64,000 bases of DNA from Hemibagrus wyckioides (lineage: Eukaryota > Chordata > Actinopteri > Siluriformes > Bagridae), in assembly GCF_019097595.1 (NCBI RefSeq), contig NC_080717.1, positions 25,148,876 through 25,212,875 of the forward strand, read 5' to 3'. The position numbers were made by a program, and so were the translations under genes. Positions 1 through 10,880 of this stretch are shown here, one piece after another; position 1 is the first letter of the stretch, and every line of letters begins with the position of its first letter. The notes beneath the pieces are model-generated. The model made no database searches and had not been told where the DNA came from. It worked only from the letters and a program-made list of their open reading frames with translations.

Positions 1-86
1 TAAGGTCCTTATTTTCCAGGGACCTTCAAGGGTCCTATATTTCAAGGGTCCTATGAAGAAAAAGAAGAAGAAGAAGAAGAAGAAGC

Positions 87-304
87 CTTTATTATTGCCA
101 CACATACACAGTGGAATTCATTTCTTCACATATTCCAGCTTTGTGGGTTGGGGTCAGAGCATAGGGGCAGCTATAATACATCCCCCCAGGAGTAGGGACA
201 GTTAAGGGCCTTTCGCCTTTCTCAGGGGCCCAACACTGGCACCATGCCAGTGCTGGGCTTGAACCTTGACCTTCCAATGAACAACCCAACAACCACTGCC
301 CCAA
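87..304 (-). mobile_element. tRNA-derived SINE, near full length
   Basis: On the minus strand it reads from a head with GTGGTTGTTGGGTTGTTCAT and a B-box-like GGTTCAAGCC to a tail CTGTGTATGTGTGGCAATAA. It is the reverse-oriented relative of 15941-16143, sharing the middle part with GGGCCC(CT)TGAG. It sits just left of a TCCTATG-type degenerate tandem repeat. Confidence 0.75.
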
Positions 305-670
305 GGACCTTCCTGAGACCTTTATTTTTATGTTTCTATATATCCAAGGACATACCAGGGACCAATGTCTCTATGGAGAAATCAATGTCTCTATGTTTCT
401 AGGGTCCTTATCTTTCTAAGGCTGTTTCCTGTGTATCCCTTTAATTTTTTGTTTTTTTTTTAGGAAACAGTCCTAGGTTTTTATGGCTTTATGTTTCATT
501 CCCACATTGCTTGAATTTCATTTTTCATCTATTTATTAAAACATAATACTCATTCTGATATTTTATATTCAGTCACATTTATACTGTATTAGTATTTAAA
601 CATATTACATGATAAAGACAGAAAACAAATAAACTGTTCCAGGAAATAGATTTTTAATTTCTACTAAATT
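305..670. repeat. Degenerate TCCTATG-type tandem repeat, short copy
   Basis: Recurrent AAGGACCTTCCTG, TATCCAAGGACATACC, GTCTCTATGGAGAAA, TTTCTAGGGTCCTTAT, then GGAAACAGTCCTAGGTTTTTATGGC and ACTGTATTAGTATTTAAACA. The same landmarks in the same order are found at 2341-3590, where the array is longer. Confidence 0.75.
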
Positions 671-1859
671 TCTGTTGAATTTTGGACATTAGAATTCCAG
701 TATGTTGTTGGATGTATACGTTTCAACCATCTGCCTTCCAAGCCAGAGTGTTTAATTGTGAATAATTATAAAGTAAGGCATTAAAAGTGTGTAAATATAT
801 GCCTTAGACAAAAACGTGTATTAATCAAAGGTTTCTGGTGACCCAGTAACCATAATCATAACACAAGGTATGATTCCTTTCACCAGTTTCTCTCATACTT
901 CATATCCTTGGTATTTTATCACAAGGATGATGATACAGCACAGTATGGACATTTTGTTTTTCTATTAATGCTAACCTGTGTACAGTTAAATGTTTTCTGA
1001 GGCATGCTAATTAAATCCAGCTAATTAGAACAGAAATCGTAAAGAATACACAACATTAATGTTTAGTATTTAATGTATATTAGAGTAAATATGAGTATAT
1101 ATGTGCTTGTTGAACATCCAGATATATTCCCATTTGCTGGTATAACCATGGCCACTCTTTGCACCAGATGTCGGAGCATGGCTGTGAGGAGTTGTGTTCA
1201 TTTATTCACTGATTCACAATTGCATTATTGAGATCAGACACTGATGCTGAGTGCCAAGATCTGGTCCTAGTTAGTTATCCAGTTTATTTGTAGCACTCTT
1301 TGTTCTTCCACACCAACCTTGGAAATCCATGACTTTACAAAATTTACTTTTGTCAGGTTTGGGCTAGCCCCTGTAGTTCTACTGAAGGGAAATCCTACTA
1401 CCACAACAAACAATAGTGTATTAGACAATACTGTGCTTCCATCTTTATAGAGACTGGGGAAGAACCACAGCTGGGTGTGAAGGTCATGGTTTGTGGCTGT
1501 ATTGTGTATTGCTGCTGGCTCTGCTGAGTGTAAACCACAGGTATAAATCTTCCACTCTATCTCCTTATCATAGGCATAATAAACTATCTGTTAACAGTCC
1601 AACCTGATGAATATTTAACAAGCAAGTGACCTGATTTGGGGCAAGTCTCTCCAGCTCCAGTCTACAGCATGTACTGAGGTGAAGAATAGGGTCACTTAGA
1701 GCTATTTGTCTTTTTTTTTTTTTTTTTTTTTTACAATTATGGTCCATATCACTCACACACCAGAAACAAAACCAAATATTAGCATGTCATCACCTGCTGT
1801 GTTCGCAGTCATTCACTGATTTCACTGATTTAATCAGAGAAAATCTCCTGTGAATTTCT
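671..1859. other. AT-rich intergenic stretch, no gene seen
   Basis: Low-copy AT-rich DNA with a poly-T run at 1711-1732. The minus-strand frame at 1568-1756 is carried by that T-run. No splice-bordered conserved coding block is seen. Confidence 0.6.
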
Positions 1860-2120
1860 CTCAATCAGTGATGCATAAAAATGGCTTTCAAAATCAAAAC
1901 TTTTTGTTCTTCTTCTTTTCATTTTATCATTATCGATGGCTATGGAACTGTAAGTGGAGTTGTTTCACACACACGCACACACACACACACATCCAGAAGA
2001 ACATTAACTGAATTATATACAAAGATAAAATTCTACTTTTTGACATCTGCTTCTTTTTGTTTGTGGTCACCTGATCATAACACCCATGCTTTTTCGTCCC
2101 ACACGGTTGTCCAAAAAATA
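1860..2120. repeat. Dispersed repeat family C, copy 1
   Basis: AGTGATGCATAAAAATGGCT through TCACCTGATCATAACACCCA and GGTTGTCCAAAAAATAT matches 10305-10530, with an added CA microsatellite in the middle (1967-1991). Confidence 0.65.
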
Positions 2121-2258
2121 TAGCTGAAACTGAGAGGCTCCTGCTTTATGTAGCCACGTGCAATATTTTTATACATATATAAACTATATGGTTAAAATCA
2201 CTCCTGACCGTCACACCGACATATGATTCCGCCTCAAACTGTTCTCACAAACGCAACA

Positions 2259-2340
2259 TTGGCACCGTGGCAGTGCTGGAGCTTGAACCTTGACCTTCTG
2301 ATCAACAAACCAACAACCACTAGAGTCACCACTGCCTCAA
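2259..2340 (-). mobile_element. SINE head fragment
   Basis: This is the same head and B-box segment as the copy at 87-304, followed by the same junction CAAGGACCTTCCTG(A/G)GACC. The shared junction indicates duplication together with the neighbouring tandem repeat and not an independent insertion. Confidence 0.7.
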
Positions 2341-3590
2341 GGACCTTCCTGGGACCTGTATTTTTAGTAACCTGTTTCAAGAGTTCTAACAATCTAAGGA
2401 ATTTCCTGGGACCTATGTTTCAAATGAGATTTGTTAAGGGTGCTATGTATCCAAGGACATTCTTGGGACCAAGGTCTCTATGCAGAAATCTATGTCTCCA
2501 TTTTTCTATGGTCCTACAATTCCAGGTCCCAATCTTTCTAAGGCTATGTTTCTATTTTTACAGACTCCTCTGTTTCATATTTTTTTAGGAAACAGTCCTA
2601 GGTTTCTAGGTTCTCTTTGTTCCCCTGATTCTATGCTTCATTCCCAAGTTCTATCAATCTAAGGCATTGTGACCAACATTTCTATGGAGAAACCAATGTC
2701 TCTAGGTTTCTAGGAACATTTGTAACTATAGGGGCCTTATATTTTAAGGGTCCTATTTATCCAAGGACCATATATATCCAAAGTCCATATATTCATGGGA
2801 CCTATGTTTTCTAAGGTCCTATTTTTTAAGGGTTATATGTATCCAAGGACATACCTTGGACAAATGTCTCTATGGAGAAACCTGTGTCTCTATGTTTCTA
2901 GGGTCCTTATATTTCTAGTGTCCTAAGATTCCAGGTCCCAATCTTTCTAAGGCTATGTTTCTAGGGCAATATTTTTTTTGCAGACTCCTGTTTTTCCCTA
3001 TTATATATAGATTTTTTAGGAAACAGTCCTAGGTTTTTAGGCTCGCTGTGTTCCCCAGGTTCTGTGCTTCATTCTATTTCCAGGGATCTATGTTTCTAAG
3101 GTCCTATTTTTTAAGGGTTCTATGCATGCAAGGACTATCCTTGGGACCTATGTCTCTATGGAGAAACCGCTATGTCTTGAGGTTTCTAGGACCATGTGTA
3201 TGTAGGGTCCTTGTATTTTAAGGATCCTATATATCCAAGGACCTTTCTGGGACCCATGTCTCTATGGAGAAACATGTGTCTCTGTGTTTCTAGGAACATA
3301 TATTTCTAGGGTCCTAAGATTCCAGCTCCCAATCTTTATAGGGCAATATTTATAATATTAATAATTTTTTGCAGTTTTTCCCCCAAAATATTTTTGTTTT
3401 TTAGAAAACAATCCTAGGTTTTTATGGCTCTATGCTCTCCGGGTTCTATGTTTCATTCCCATGTTGACTGAATTTCAATCAATAGTTTATACTGCATTAG
3501 TGTTTGAACATTTATATGACAAAGACAAAACATAAACAATAAAGCTTTCCAATAAAAAGCATGGACTTTAAATTTCTATAGTACTTTCTT
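2341..3590. repeat. Degenerate TCCTATG-type tandem repeat, long copy
   Basis: Several rounds of the block ATCCAAGGAC / TCTATGGAGAAA / TTTCTAGGGTCCTTATATTTC / CTTTCTAAGGCTATG / GGAAACAGTCCTAGGTTT occur, with at least three full rounds (about 2450-2620, 2680-3030, 3100-3430). It ends in ACTGCATTAGTGTTTGAACA, shared with the short copy. Confidence 0.78.
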
Positions 3591-4020
3591 GAAGTTCTAA
3601 AAAAAACTCTTTGAAGCACAAAATCATATCAAACATCTCTGTATGCTGTAGAATTCCAAATAGAATCCCTTCACTGGAACTAAGAGGCTGAAACCCTGCT
3701 CCAGCATCATGATGCCCCTGTACACAAAGCCCCTGAGCTCCATGAAGACATGGTGTGGAGGTGAAGGATGGAGAAAGGGGAAGAACTGGAGTGACCTGCA
3801 CAGAGCCCTGACCCTGACTCAACCCCACTGGGATGAACTGGAGTCTCCTCAACATCAGCATCCTAACATCAGAGTCTGATCTCACTAATGCTCTTGTAGA
3901 ATGAATGAATGAACACTAAACCCCACAGCCATCATCCAACATCTAGTGGAAAGCCTTCTGAGAAGAAAAGAGTGGAGCTGATTACAACAGGAAACACTGT
4001 GGGAATAAATCTGGATGGAG
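3590..4020. repeat. Dispersed repeat family A, copy 1
   Basis: Shares with 10210-10870 the landmarks GAGCTCCATGAAG(A/T)CATGG, CCCACTGGGATGAACTGGAG, ACATCAGAGTCTGATCTCAC and AAGAGTGGAGCTGATT. The open frame across it (3568-3885, minus) is just this repeat translated. No terminal repeats are identified. Confidence 0.75.
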
Positions 4021-4840
4021 ATGAGCAACAATCACATCTGGTCATTTATTTATTACTGTAAAAGGCTGCAGTTGTTGTATTATTTTTATATACATTATCA
4101 TTACACTATATAAAGAGTTTAATAGACATGGTGTCAGTGTAACCGGTGAATGATTCATCATCAGTGTCATGATTTTGTTCTTTTTTTTCTCTACAGTAGA
4201 GGTGTGATCATGTGCAACGTGATATTTTGATCTAAGAAACAACCCCCGTCAGTTTCAGGTCCTCTTTCAGTAACTCAAGCAGAGACTGATGGCTGGTGTA
4301 TGAAATGACACAGGGGAGAGAAGACTGCAGAGTTTTCTTTCCCCGAGCAGTTTCGCCATTTTTTTTTTTGGAAACAACGAAATGCAAGCGTTCAACCTTT
4401 TAAAAATGTCATCGGTCATGTCAACTTTCAGGAGCCTGGGATAGAGAATAAACTTTATTTTAGATTAATTGATTTAGTGGTTTCATGATTCATTTGTTTT
4501 TAAAGCCATAAACAAGTAGGGAAGATTCCAGCAAAAATAAAAGTCCATAATTTGGATTATATCATGAGTAATTAACTCCTAAGCTTTATAAAGCAGAGCT
4601 TCTGGAATCTTCTACTACTGATATAATGTTGTTAAATACTAGAAGTGATTGTATGGAAAAAATTGATTCCATTTAAGGAAACATTATCGTTCTGTTGCCA
4701 GTTCATTTGGTATATTGATCAGCACACTAGATACAGTGTGTGTGTGTGTGTGTGTGTGTCATGCCAGTCTTCCTGGAGTTTATTATTATTTTCAACACTG
4801 TTAGAACATCAATCCTATAACTTTTACTGTTATTACTATT

Positions 4841-5335
4841 TACACCGATCAGCCATAACATTATTACCACCTGCATAATATTGTATTGGTCCCCCTTTTG
4901 CTGCCTGTCATGCACTGTGTATTCTGACACCTTTCTATCAGAACCAGCATTAACTTCTTCAGCAATTTGAGCAACAGTAGCTCATCTGTTGGATCAGATC
5001 ACATGGACCTGTCGCCGGGTCACCACTGTTCCTTCCTTGGACCACATTTGATAGATACTGACCACTGCAGACCGGGAACACCCCATAAGAGCTGCAGTTT
5101 TGGAGATGCTCTGATCCAGTGGTCCAGCCATCGCAATTTGGCCCTTTTGGTCAAACTCAAAGCTCTAATCCTTACACTTGTCCATTTTTCCTGCTTCTAA
5201 CACATCGACTTTGAGGACAAAATGTTCACTTGCTGCCTAATATATCCCACCCACTAACAGGTGCCATGATGAGGAGATCATCAGTGTTATTCACTTCACA
5301 TCTCAGTGCTCATAATGTTATGCCTGATCAGTGTA
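4841..5335 (-). mobile_element. Non-autonomous deletion derivative of the same Tc1-like family
   Basis: About 495 bp with both inverted ends (TACACCGATCAGCCATAACA at the left; the complement of TACACTGATCAGGCATAACA at the right). Inside, on the minus strand, is the helix-turn-helix part of the transposase plus a short piece of the second DNA-binding region (about 4915-4985). The whole catalytic region is missing. This deletion differs from the one at 53372-54358. Confidence 0.88.
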
Positions 5336-5539
5336 TATTGCAACGCAGTAGAATTCCGGATTGGTCAGAAGGTGTTTATGATTTATATATATATATATAT
5401 AGAACAGCAGCCCTGACTGTAGCGTAGCTTCAAATCACAGGCTTATTTTAATGCTCTTGTTATAATACGTAAACGTTTCTATAGCTTCACGTAAATCAAC
5501 TTTTAAAAAATGTTATTTTTTTCCTCTCAGGAAATATTT

Positions 5540-5800
5540 ATGGAACTTTTGTGGAAGGAGTCTCCAGTGTCAGCGCTTTATAACAGCCACAGGAATTAAA
5601 ATTTTTCCGAATTCTCCAGGATGCTCAATTTTGCAGATTCTCTGTAACACGACTATCTGCATATTTTTTCTTGATTTGTTTTCTTTTTTTAACTTCAAGA
5701 AAGAGAAAGAAAAAGCTTGGTTTGTGAGATGTTTACATCTGCTATAACACAACCGAGAAGAGGAAGCTGTGTCTAAACAGATATGCCCAGTCATTTTTTA
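5540..5800 (-). repeat. Dispersed repeat family B copy
   Basis: GTGGAAGGAGTCTCCAGTGT then CAGCGCTTTATAACAG is the reverse orientation of the family B core (ACTGGAGACTCCTTCC). Flanks are diverged. Confidence 0.65.
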
Positions 5801-6404
5801 GTTTTTAAGAGGGAAAATGTCTCTTCATTCTTGGGAGAAATTCTCAGTAGGAAATTCTTCTCTGGAGAATTCCACAGCGGTTGATCTTTAGAAATTTCTT
5901 CGGATAAGGAACTTTAATTATCTGCTGAATGTGTAAAGAAGTTTTATTAAAAACAAGTCCATTATTGCATCATCATGGTTTGGCGTTTTTTTCCTTTTAT
6001 TTCCGAATTTTATTTCTTCATCATGTCTTTTATTAGTAGCTGAATATTCTGTAAATAGACATTCTATTACTCTAGTATAATTCTAAGAATATATATGCAT
6101 TCATGAATAGAAGTCTTCTGGAGCCGTTTTCTTTTTCCTTTTTTCTGAACTTTCTTCTGAACACTCAAATTATTGCGGATTAATAATTCATTGCATTAAA
6201 TAAGGGATTTAAATCTATTATATATTTATATTTATTTAATTATTTATTATTTATTATGATTACGAAATCATTAAATGATTAATTCATCCTGGGCTCAGAG
6301 CAGACTATTATTTAGAAAACAAAAACACGTCCGTGAAAACAGTCGAATTACTCTCTAAGAAAGACTGATGATCTTTACTCAAGTGCTTTTTGGAAAAATG
6401 AGAG

Positions 6405-6920
6405 AGTATAGTGAATTTGTTTGTGTGTGTGTGTGTGTGTGTAAAAGATAACACCAGTTTCCCACAATTGTTCGACTTAGAATGTTGGCTCCGAGCCTAG
6501 ACTCCGCTCCAGTCAGTGATGCTGGAAATTACAAAAGTTTCCCACATGATTCTTCAGCACCATCAGGTCATATATATTAATGTTTTTACTATTAAGTGGA
6601 AGACCTGTAGTAAATGACACACTGAGTCACAGTATTGCTAATCACATCACATGTTTCTACTGAAAAACAGATTAAAAACACGGTTGAAATGGAAGGAGTC
6701 TTCAGTGTCAGCGCTTCGTAACAGGGTGACAGAGACGTAACAGGCCGTAGTTTTATGTTTTCTAGCAGTTTTATGACAGAAGGCTGTTTTATTTCTTTAT
6801 AACATTGTGAACTGCATTTTTCTTGTGTTACTGTAGACTGAATGACTTCATAGCTGCTACATATAACCCAAGCGAGAACAGGAACTCACTCGTCTAATGA
6901 GGTTTCAAAACATCAAATGT
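6405..6920. repeat. Duplicated 0.5-kb block, copy 1 (contains family B)
   Basis: It starts AGTATAGTGAATTTG, then TG repeats, AGATAACACCAGT, GGCTCCGAGCC, GATTCTTCAGCACCATCAGG, GGAAGGAGTCTTCAGTGTCA and ends CTAATGAGGTTTCAAAAC. The second copy lies at 9135-9625 with the same order. Confidence 0.8.
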
Positions 6921-6999
6921 AACTGTAAATGGATAAAAAGTAAATGTAAAGTTATATAAATAATATTAAAAAAAAATAACATGTATATTTAATCAACAC

Positions 7000-7055
7000 A
7001 CATCGATCAGGGATAACATTATGACCACCTGCCTAGTATTGTATTGATGCTGCCA
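7000..7055 (-). mobile_element. Solo end of the Tc1-like family
   Basis: A 56-bp fragment starting ACATCGATCAGGGATAACAT and continuing into the subterminal GACCACCTGCCTAGTATTG segment of this family. No partner end is adjacent; it is a truncated relic. Confidence 0.7.
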
Positions 7056-7229
7056 ATATATACATAAATTATTAAATTAAAATTATTAAATTATAATTAT
7101 CATATATAATAAAATGTTTATTATCACACATGATTATTTTTCGTTAACAGCTTGACCTGGAGTGATTCATGACACAGTCACAAAAATAGAAGAACATGTT
7201 TTCTTCCCCTAATTTGCTTCTCTGATTCA

Positions 7230-7261
<32 letters not shown>

Positions 7262-7770
7262 TACACACACAAACCCTTTTTCCCCCTGTTCTGTGGTAAA
7301 CTCCACAAGACTTGAGGCAGGAAAGCACCCACCAGCAATCCAGGAACACACACACACACACACACACACAGATTTAAAGCTTCACATTGTCTGTCTCTCT
7401 CTCAAGCAAAAAACACAAAGAGTATATAAACTGAGCTGAGGTGAAGAAAGCTTGAAGAAACCATCAGTGAACCAGTTTCTCTAGGAAGGAAAACCAAAAA
7501 GAAGAATTTAACTCAGATGGCATTTTATGGTTAAAACCAGGAACTGCAAGACGCCCTACTCTGATTCAGGAAGTGTTTTATTTCTGAACTCCATTGAGGA
7601 AGTGAGAGAGGCACGAGAACAGCCACATCACTTTTACTCATGCCCTTTGACCCTGCGGTCTGTATGAACATCTCTGCAGAGTGCAGCTCACTTTTTCATC
7701 AGTCCATTGTCCTTTAAACCGTCTTGAACCATTTGCAAATGCGCAATGCATCATGGGTGCTCTATAACAT

Positions 7771-8169
7771 TGTGAATAAGACTGATGATCTCCTCATCAT
7801 GGCACCTGTTAGTGGGTGGGATATATTAGGCAGCAAGTGAACATTTTGTCCTCAAAGTTGATGTTAGAAGCAGGAAAAATGGACAAGTGTAAGGATTTGA
7901 GTGAGTTTGACCAAAAGGGCCAAATTGCGATGGCTGGACCACTGGATCAGAGCATCTCCAAAACTGCAGCTTTTGTGGGGTGTTCCCGGTCTGCAGTGGT
8001 CAGTATCTATCAAAAGTATCCTTTAAGGTCTGTAAGTATCTGCTGCTAACATCTTGATGCCAGATACCACAGTACACCTTCAGGGATCTAGTGGAGTCCA
8101 TACCTTGACGGGTCAGGGCTGTTTTGGCAGGGGGACCAGCACAATATTAGGCAGGTGGTCATAATGTTA
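7771..8169 (+). mobile_element. Truncated Tc1-like element, internally deleted
   Basis: It carries the family 5' leader (GTTAGTGGGTGGGATATATT), the start of the transposase ([20 protein letters not shown], about 7895-7955), then a jump at about 8020 to the 3' subterminal part ending GGTGGTCATAATGTTAAC. The left inverted repeat is lost. Confidence 0.87.
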
Positions 8170-8211
8170 ACTTAACTTTTATCTCATTTATTTTTATACA
8201 AGTGACCAGTT

Positions 8212-8300
8212 GTGGGTTAAGGGCCTTGCTCAGCGGCCCAGCAGTGGCAACTTGGTGGACCTGGGATTCAAATTCACAACTATCTGATTCGTACTCCTAT
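8212..8300 (-). mobile_element. SINE fragment, decayed
   Basis: GTTAAGGGCCTTGCTCAGCG and CAGCAGTGGCAACTTGGTGG match, in reverse orientation, the SINE body seen at 87-304. The head is diverged or missing. Confidence 0.5.
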
Positions 8301-8819
8301 TACTATTACTACAATGGTTTGTTGGATTGTGGGAGTTCAGGCTTGTCAAATTAAGTCTACTTCACACATCCGCACTAAAGAGTACCGCCAATCTGATTGC
8401 TCCATTTGAAACTCATCAGAAATCTTCCTTTTTATTTTTTAAAAACAATCAAGCAAGCTACATTCATCCATTCATCTTAATAAAGCATTTATTAACTCTT
8501 TATAAGATTACACAGTCCGTCCAAAGCACCATGCTAGTGCTAGGGAGGTAGGAGGAAACCAGAGGAGCTCCACAGGAGCTGCGTCCTAAATAATGTACAA
8601 AAATCTACACACTTCCACTCTGCACTCTAGCGTATGAACGTGTCGAAGGGTCGTCTGGTCTCTAACGGAATGCTTAAGTTTGTTTAATTAGTGGAAGTAG
8701 AAGCCATTTCCCTGTTGATGGCGAATGACTCCGCCTCAGTAGCTTTAGCAGAATATGGTGGATTTTTTAAATGGTGAAAAATAAATCACACAATGTGTAC
8801 GAATTTAAGAGATGCTATA

Positions 8820-8935
8820 AAAGACCAGCGGAATCTTGTCGGACATTTAAAAAAAAAAATTCTCACCCAGCGTGAGCGTCTGCTAGCCCCACTCCTCTTC
8901 TGCTATGTAAGTTTTTAACATTCACACTTGGTCTT
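8820..8935. repeat. Dispersed repeat pair with 59610-59720
   Basis: An A-run followed by TTCTC(A/G), CAGCGT, then CT(G/A)GTAGCCCC/CTAGCCCC and a T-rich end with GGTTGAAT/AGTTGAAT is shared with 59610-59740. The family is not identified. Confidence 0.45.
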
Positions 8936-9134
8936 TTTTTAGTTGAATCATTTGGGGTATTTGGCGTTCATGTCTTCTTGTTGGTGGAAAATTTCAGTGT
9001 GAACTTTACTTATACTACACAATAGTTTACACAAGTGTGTGAGAACACACCTAGAGAGAAACTCTCAAGCTAGCTATAGCATTTTAATATTAGATTAGTT
9101 AACCGTAGTTGATTAACTGTAATCCAGCAAGTAT

Positions 9135-9140
9135 AGTGAA

Positions 9141-9176
<36 letters not shown>

Positions 9177-9625
9177 AGATAACACCAGTGTAACACAACT
9201 GTTAGACTGGGAATGTTGGCTCTGAGCTCAGACTCTGCTACAGTGTGTGATGCTGGAAATTACATAACTTTCCCCACATAATTCTTCAGCACCATCAGGT
9301 TATATTTATATATATATATATATATTTTCCTTTTAAGTGGAATACATATACTAATTGACAAAATGAGTCATGGTAATCACATCACATGTTTCTACTGATA
9401 AACAGATTAAACACATGGCTAAAATGAGGAAAGGAAAGGAGTCTCCAATGACAGCGCTTTGTAACAGTGTAACCCGAGATAAAAGCTGTAGTTTTACGTT
9501 TTCTAGCATTTTTATGACAGAAGTCTGTTTTTTTTGTTAGGTTTGAGAGAAAACTGGTAATAAAATGACTTCACAGCTGCTATAAAACAGGAACTTACTT
9601 GTCTAATGAGGTTTCAAAACTAGAC
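9135..9625. repeat. Duplicated 0.5-kb block, copy 2 (contains family B)
   Basis: Same order of landmarks as 6405-6920, including the TG microsatellite, TTCTTCAGCACCATCAGG and TAATGAGGTTTCAAAACT. The TG run is longer here. Confidence 0.8.
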
Positions 9626-10179
9626 AGAAACTCACGGGGTAACCAGAGCTAGCTAGCATTTTAATATTAGATAACTGATTGAACAAACTAGTAGCTAATT
9701 ATAATTAACGGTAATACAGCTGTAATGACGGAATCTCATCAATTCCCATCTCTGTTAGTTTCCGGAAAGGGTTCCTCATCACCTCTCACAGCCCACATTT
9801 CTGTTCTCGGTGTTTGTGATGGGATTTTAGTCGCTCAGGCTGTACGGGTTACATAAATCGATAAATCGACCTAATATATGAAGTTAGCATTGCTGTCAGG
9901 ATGTTGACTCATTAGGGATTTGGGGGGGGGGGGGAGCAGTAGTGAGGCAGACTGGTAAGAAAGCATTCAGACTTCTGTGTAGTTTTTTTTGGCCTGGAAA
10001 TATTTAAGAGAAGGTGAAAACCATTCTATAGTACAAGTGTGTGTTTTTTTCATTTTCTCTTACTGCAACATTCTCACTTTCATAATCACGTCTATGGTCA
10101 GATGTTCACCTGCTCCTGAGGGAATTCAGACAATATTTCACTAAATATACATTATGTGATTAAAAGTATGGGCACACTT

Positions 10180-10880
10180 AATATGTGGTTCTTCTGCAAA
10201 CCGTTACTACAAAGTTGTATAGGACATCTCCATGTGTTGTAGCTTCCCCAGAACTAAGAGGCTAAGATAAATCCTGCTCCAGCATGACCCCAATGCCCCA
10301 ATCTATCAGTGATGCATAAAAATAGCTTTCCCACTGACTTATTGTCCTTCTTCCTTTATTTTCTTCTTCTTATTATTATTATTATTGATGGCTGTGGGAT
10401 TGTAAGAGATCTTTCGCACACACTGAGAGGAACATTTTCAACTGGATTATATTCATAGATAAAATTCTATTTGTTTTTCGTCACCTGATGATTCCACACC
10501 CATGTTTTTCGTCTCACGCGATTGTCCAGAAATTATCACTGGAACTAAGAGGCTAGAAACCTGCTCCAGTTTGACACCAATGCCTCCTGAGCTCCATGAA
10601 GTCATGGTGTGGAGGTAAGGGTGGAAGAATATGTTAGAGTGTCCTGCACAGAGCCCTGACTCTGACTCAACCCCACTGGGATGAACTGGAGAAACAGAGT
10701 CTCCTGAATACCAACAACCCAACATCAGAGTCTGATCTCACTAATGATCTTGTAGAACGAACGAATGAACACTAATCCCCACAGCCACCATCCAACATCT
10801 AATGGACAGCTTCCCAGAAGATAAGAGTGGAGCTGATTCTAACAAGGAAACACGGGGAATAAATCTGGAACTTTCACTGT
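10180..10880. repeat. Dispersed repeat family A, copy 2, interrupted
   Basis: Same landmarks as 3590-4020, but split at about 10305-10530 by sequence of another repeat family (C), with the GAACTAAGAGGCTA segment present on both sides of the insert. Confidence 0.72.
10305..10530. repeat. Dispersed repeat family C, copy 2 (inside family A copy 2)
   Basis: AGTGATGCATAAAAATAGCT, GATGGCTGTGGGATTGTAAG and CACCTGATGATTCCACACCC parallel the copy at 1860-2120. Its position inside a family A copy shows it arrived later or moved with it. Confidence 0.65.

Noticed and set aside
3568..3885. 105-codon minus frame
   Set aside because: It lies inside dispersed repeat family A, which recurs at 10.2-10.9 kb with the frame broken.
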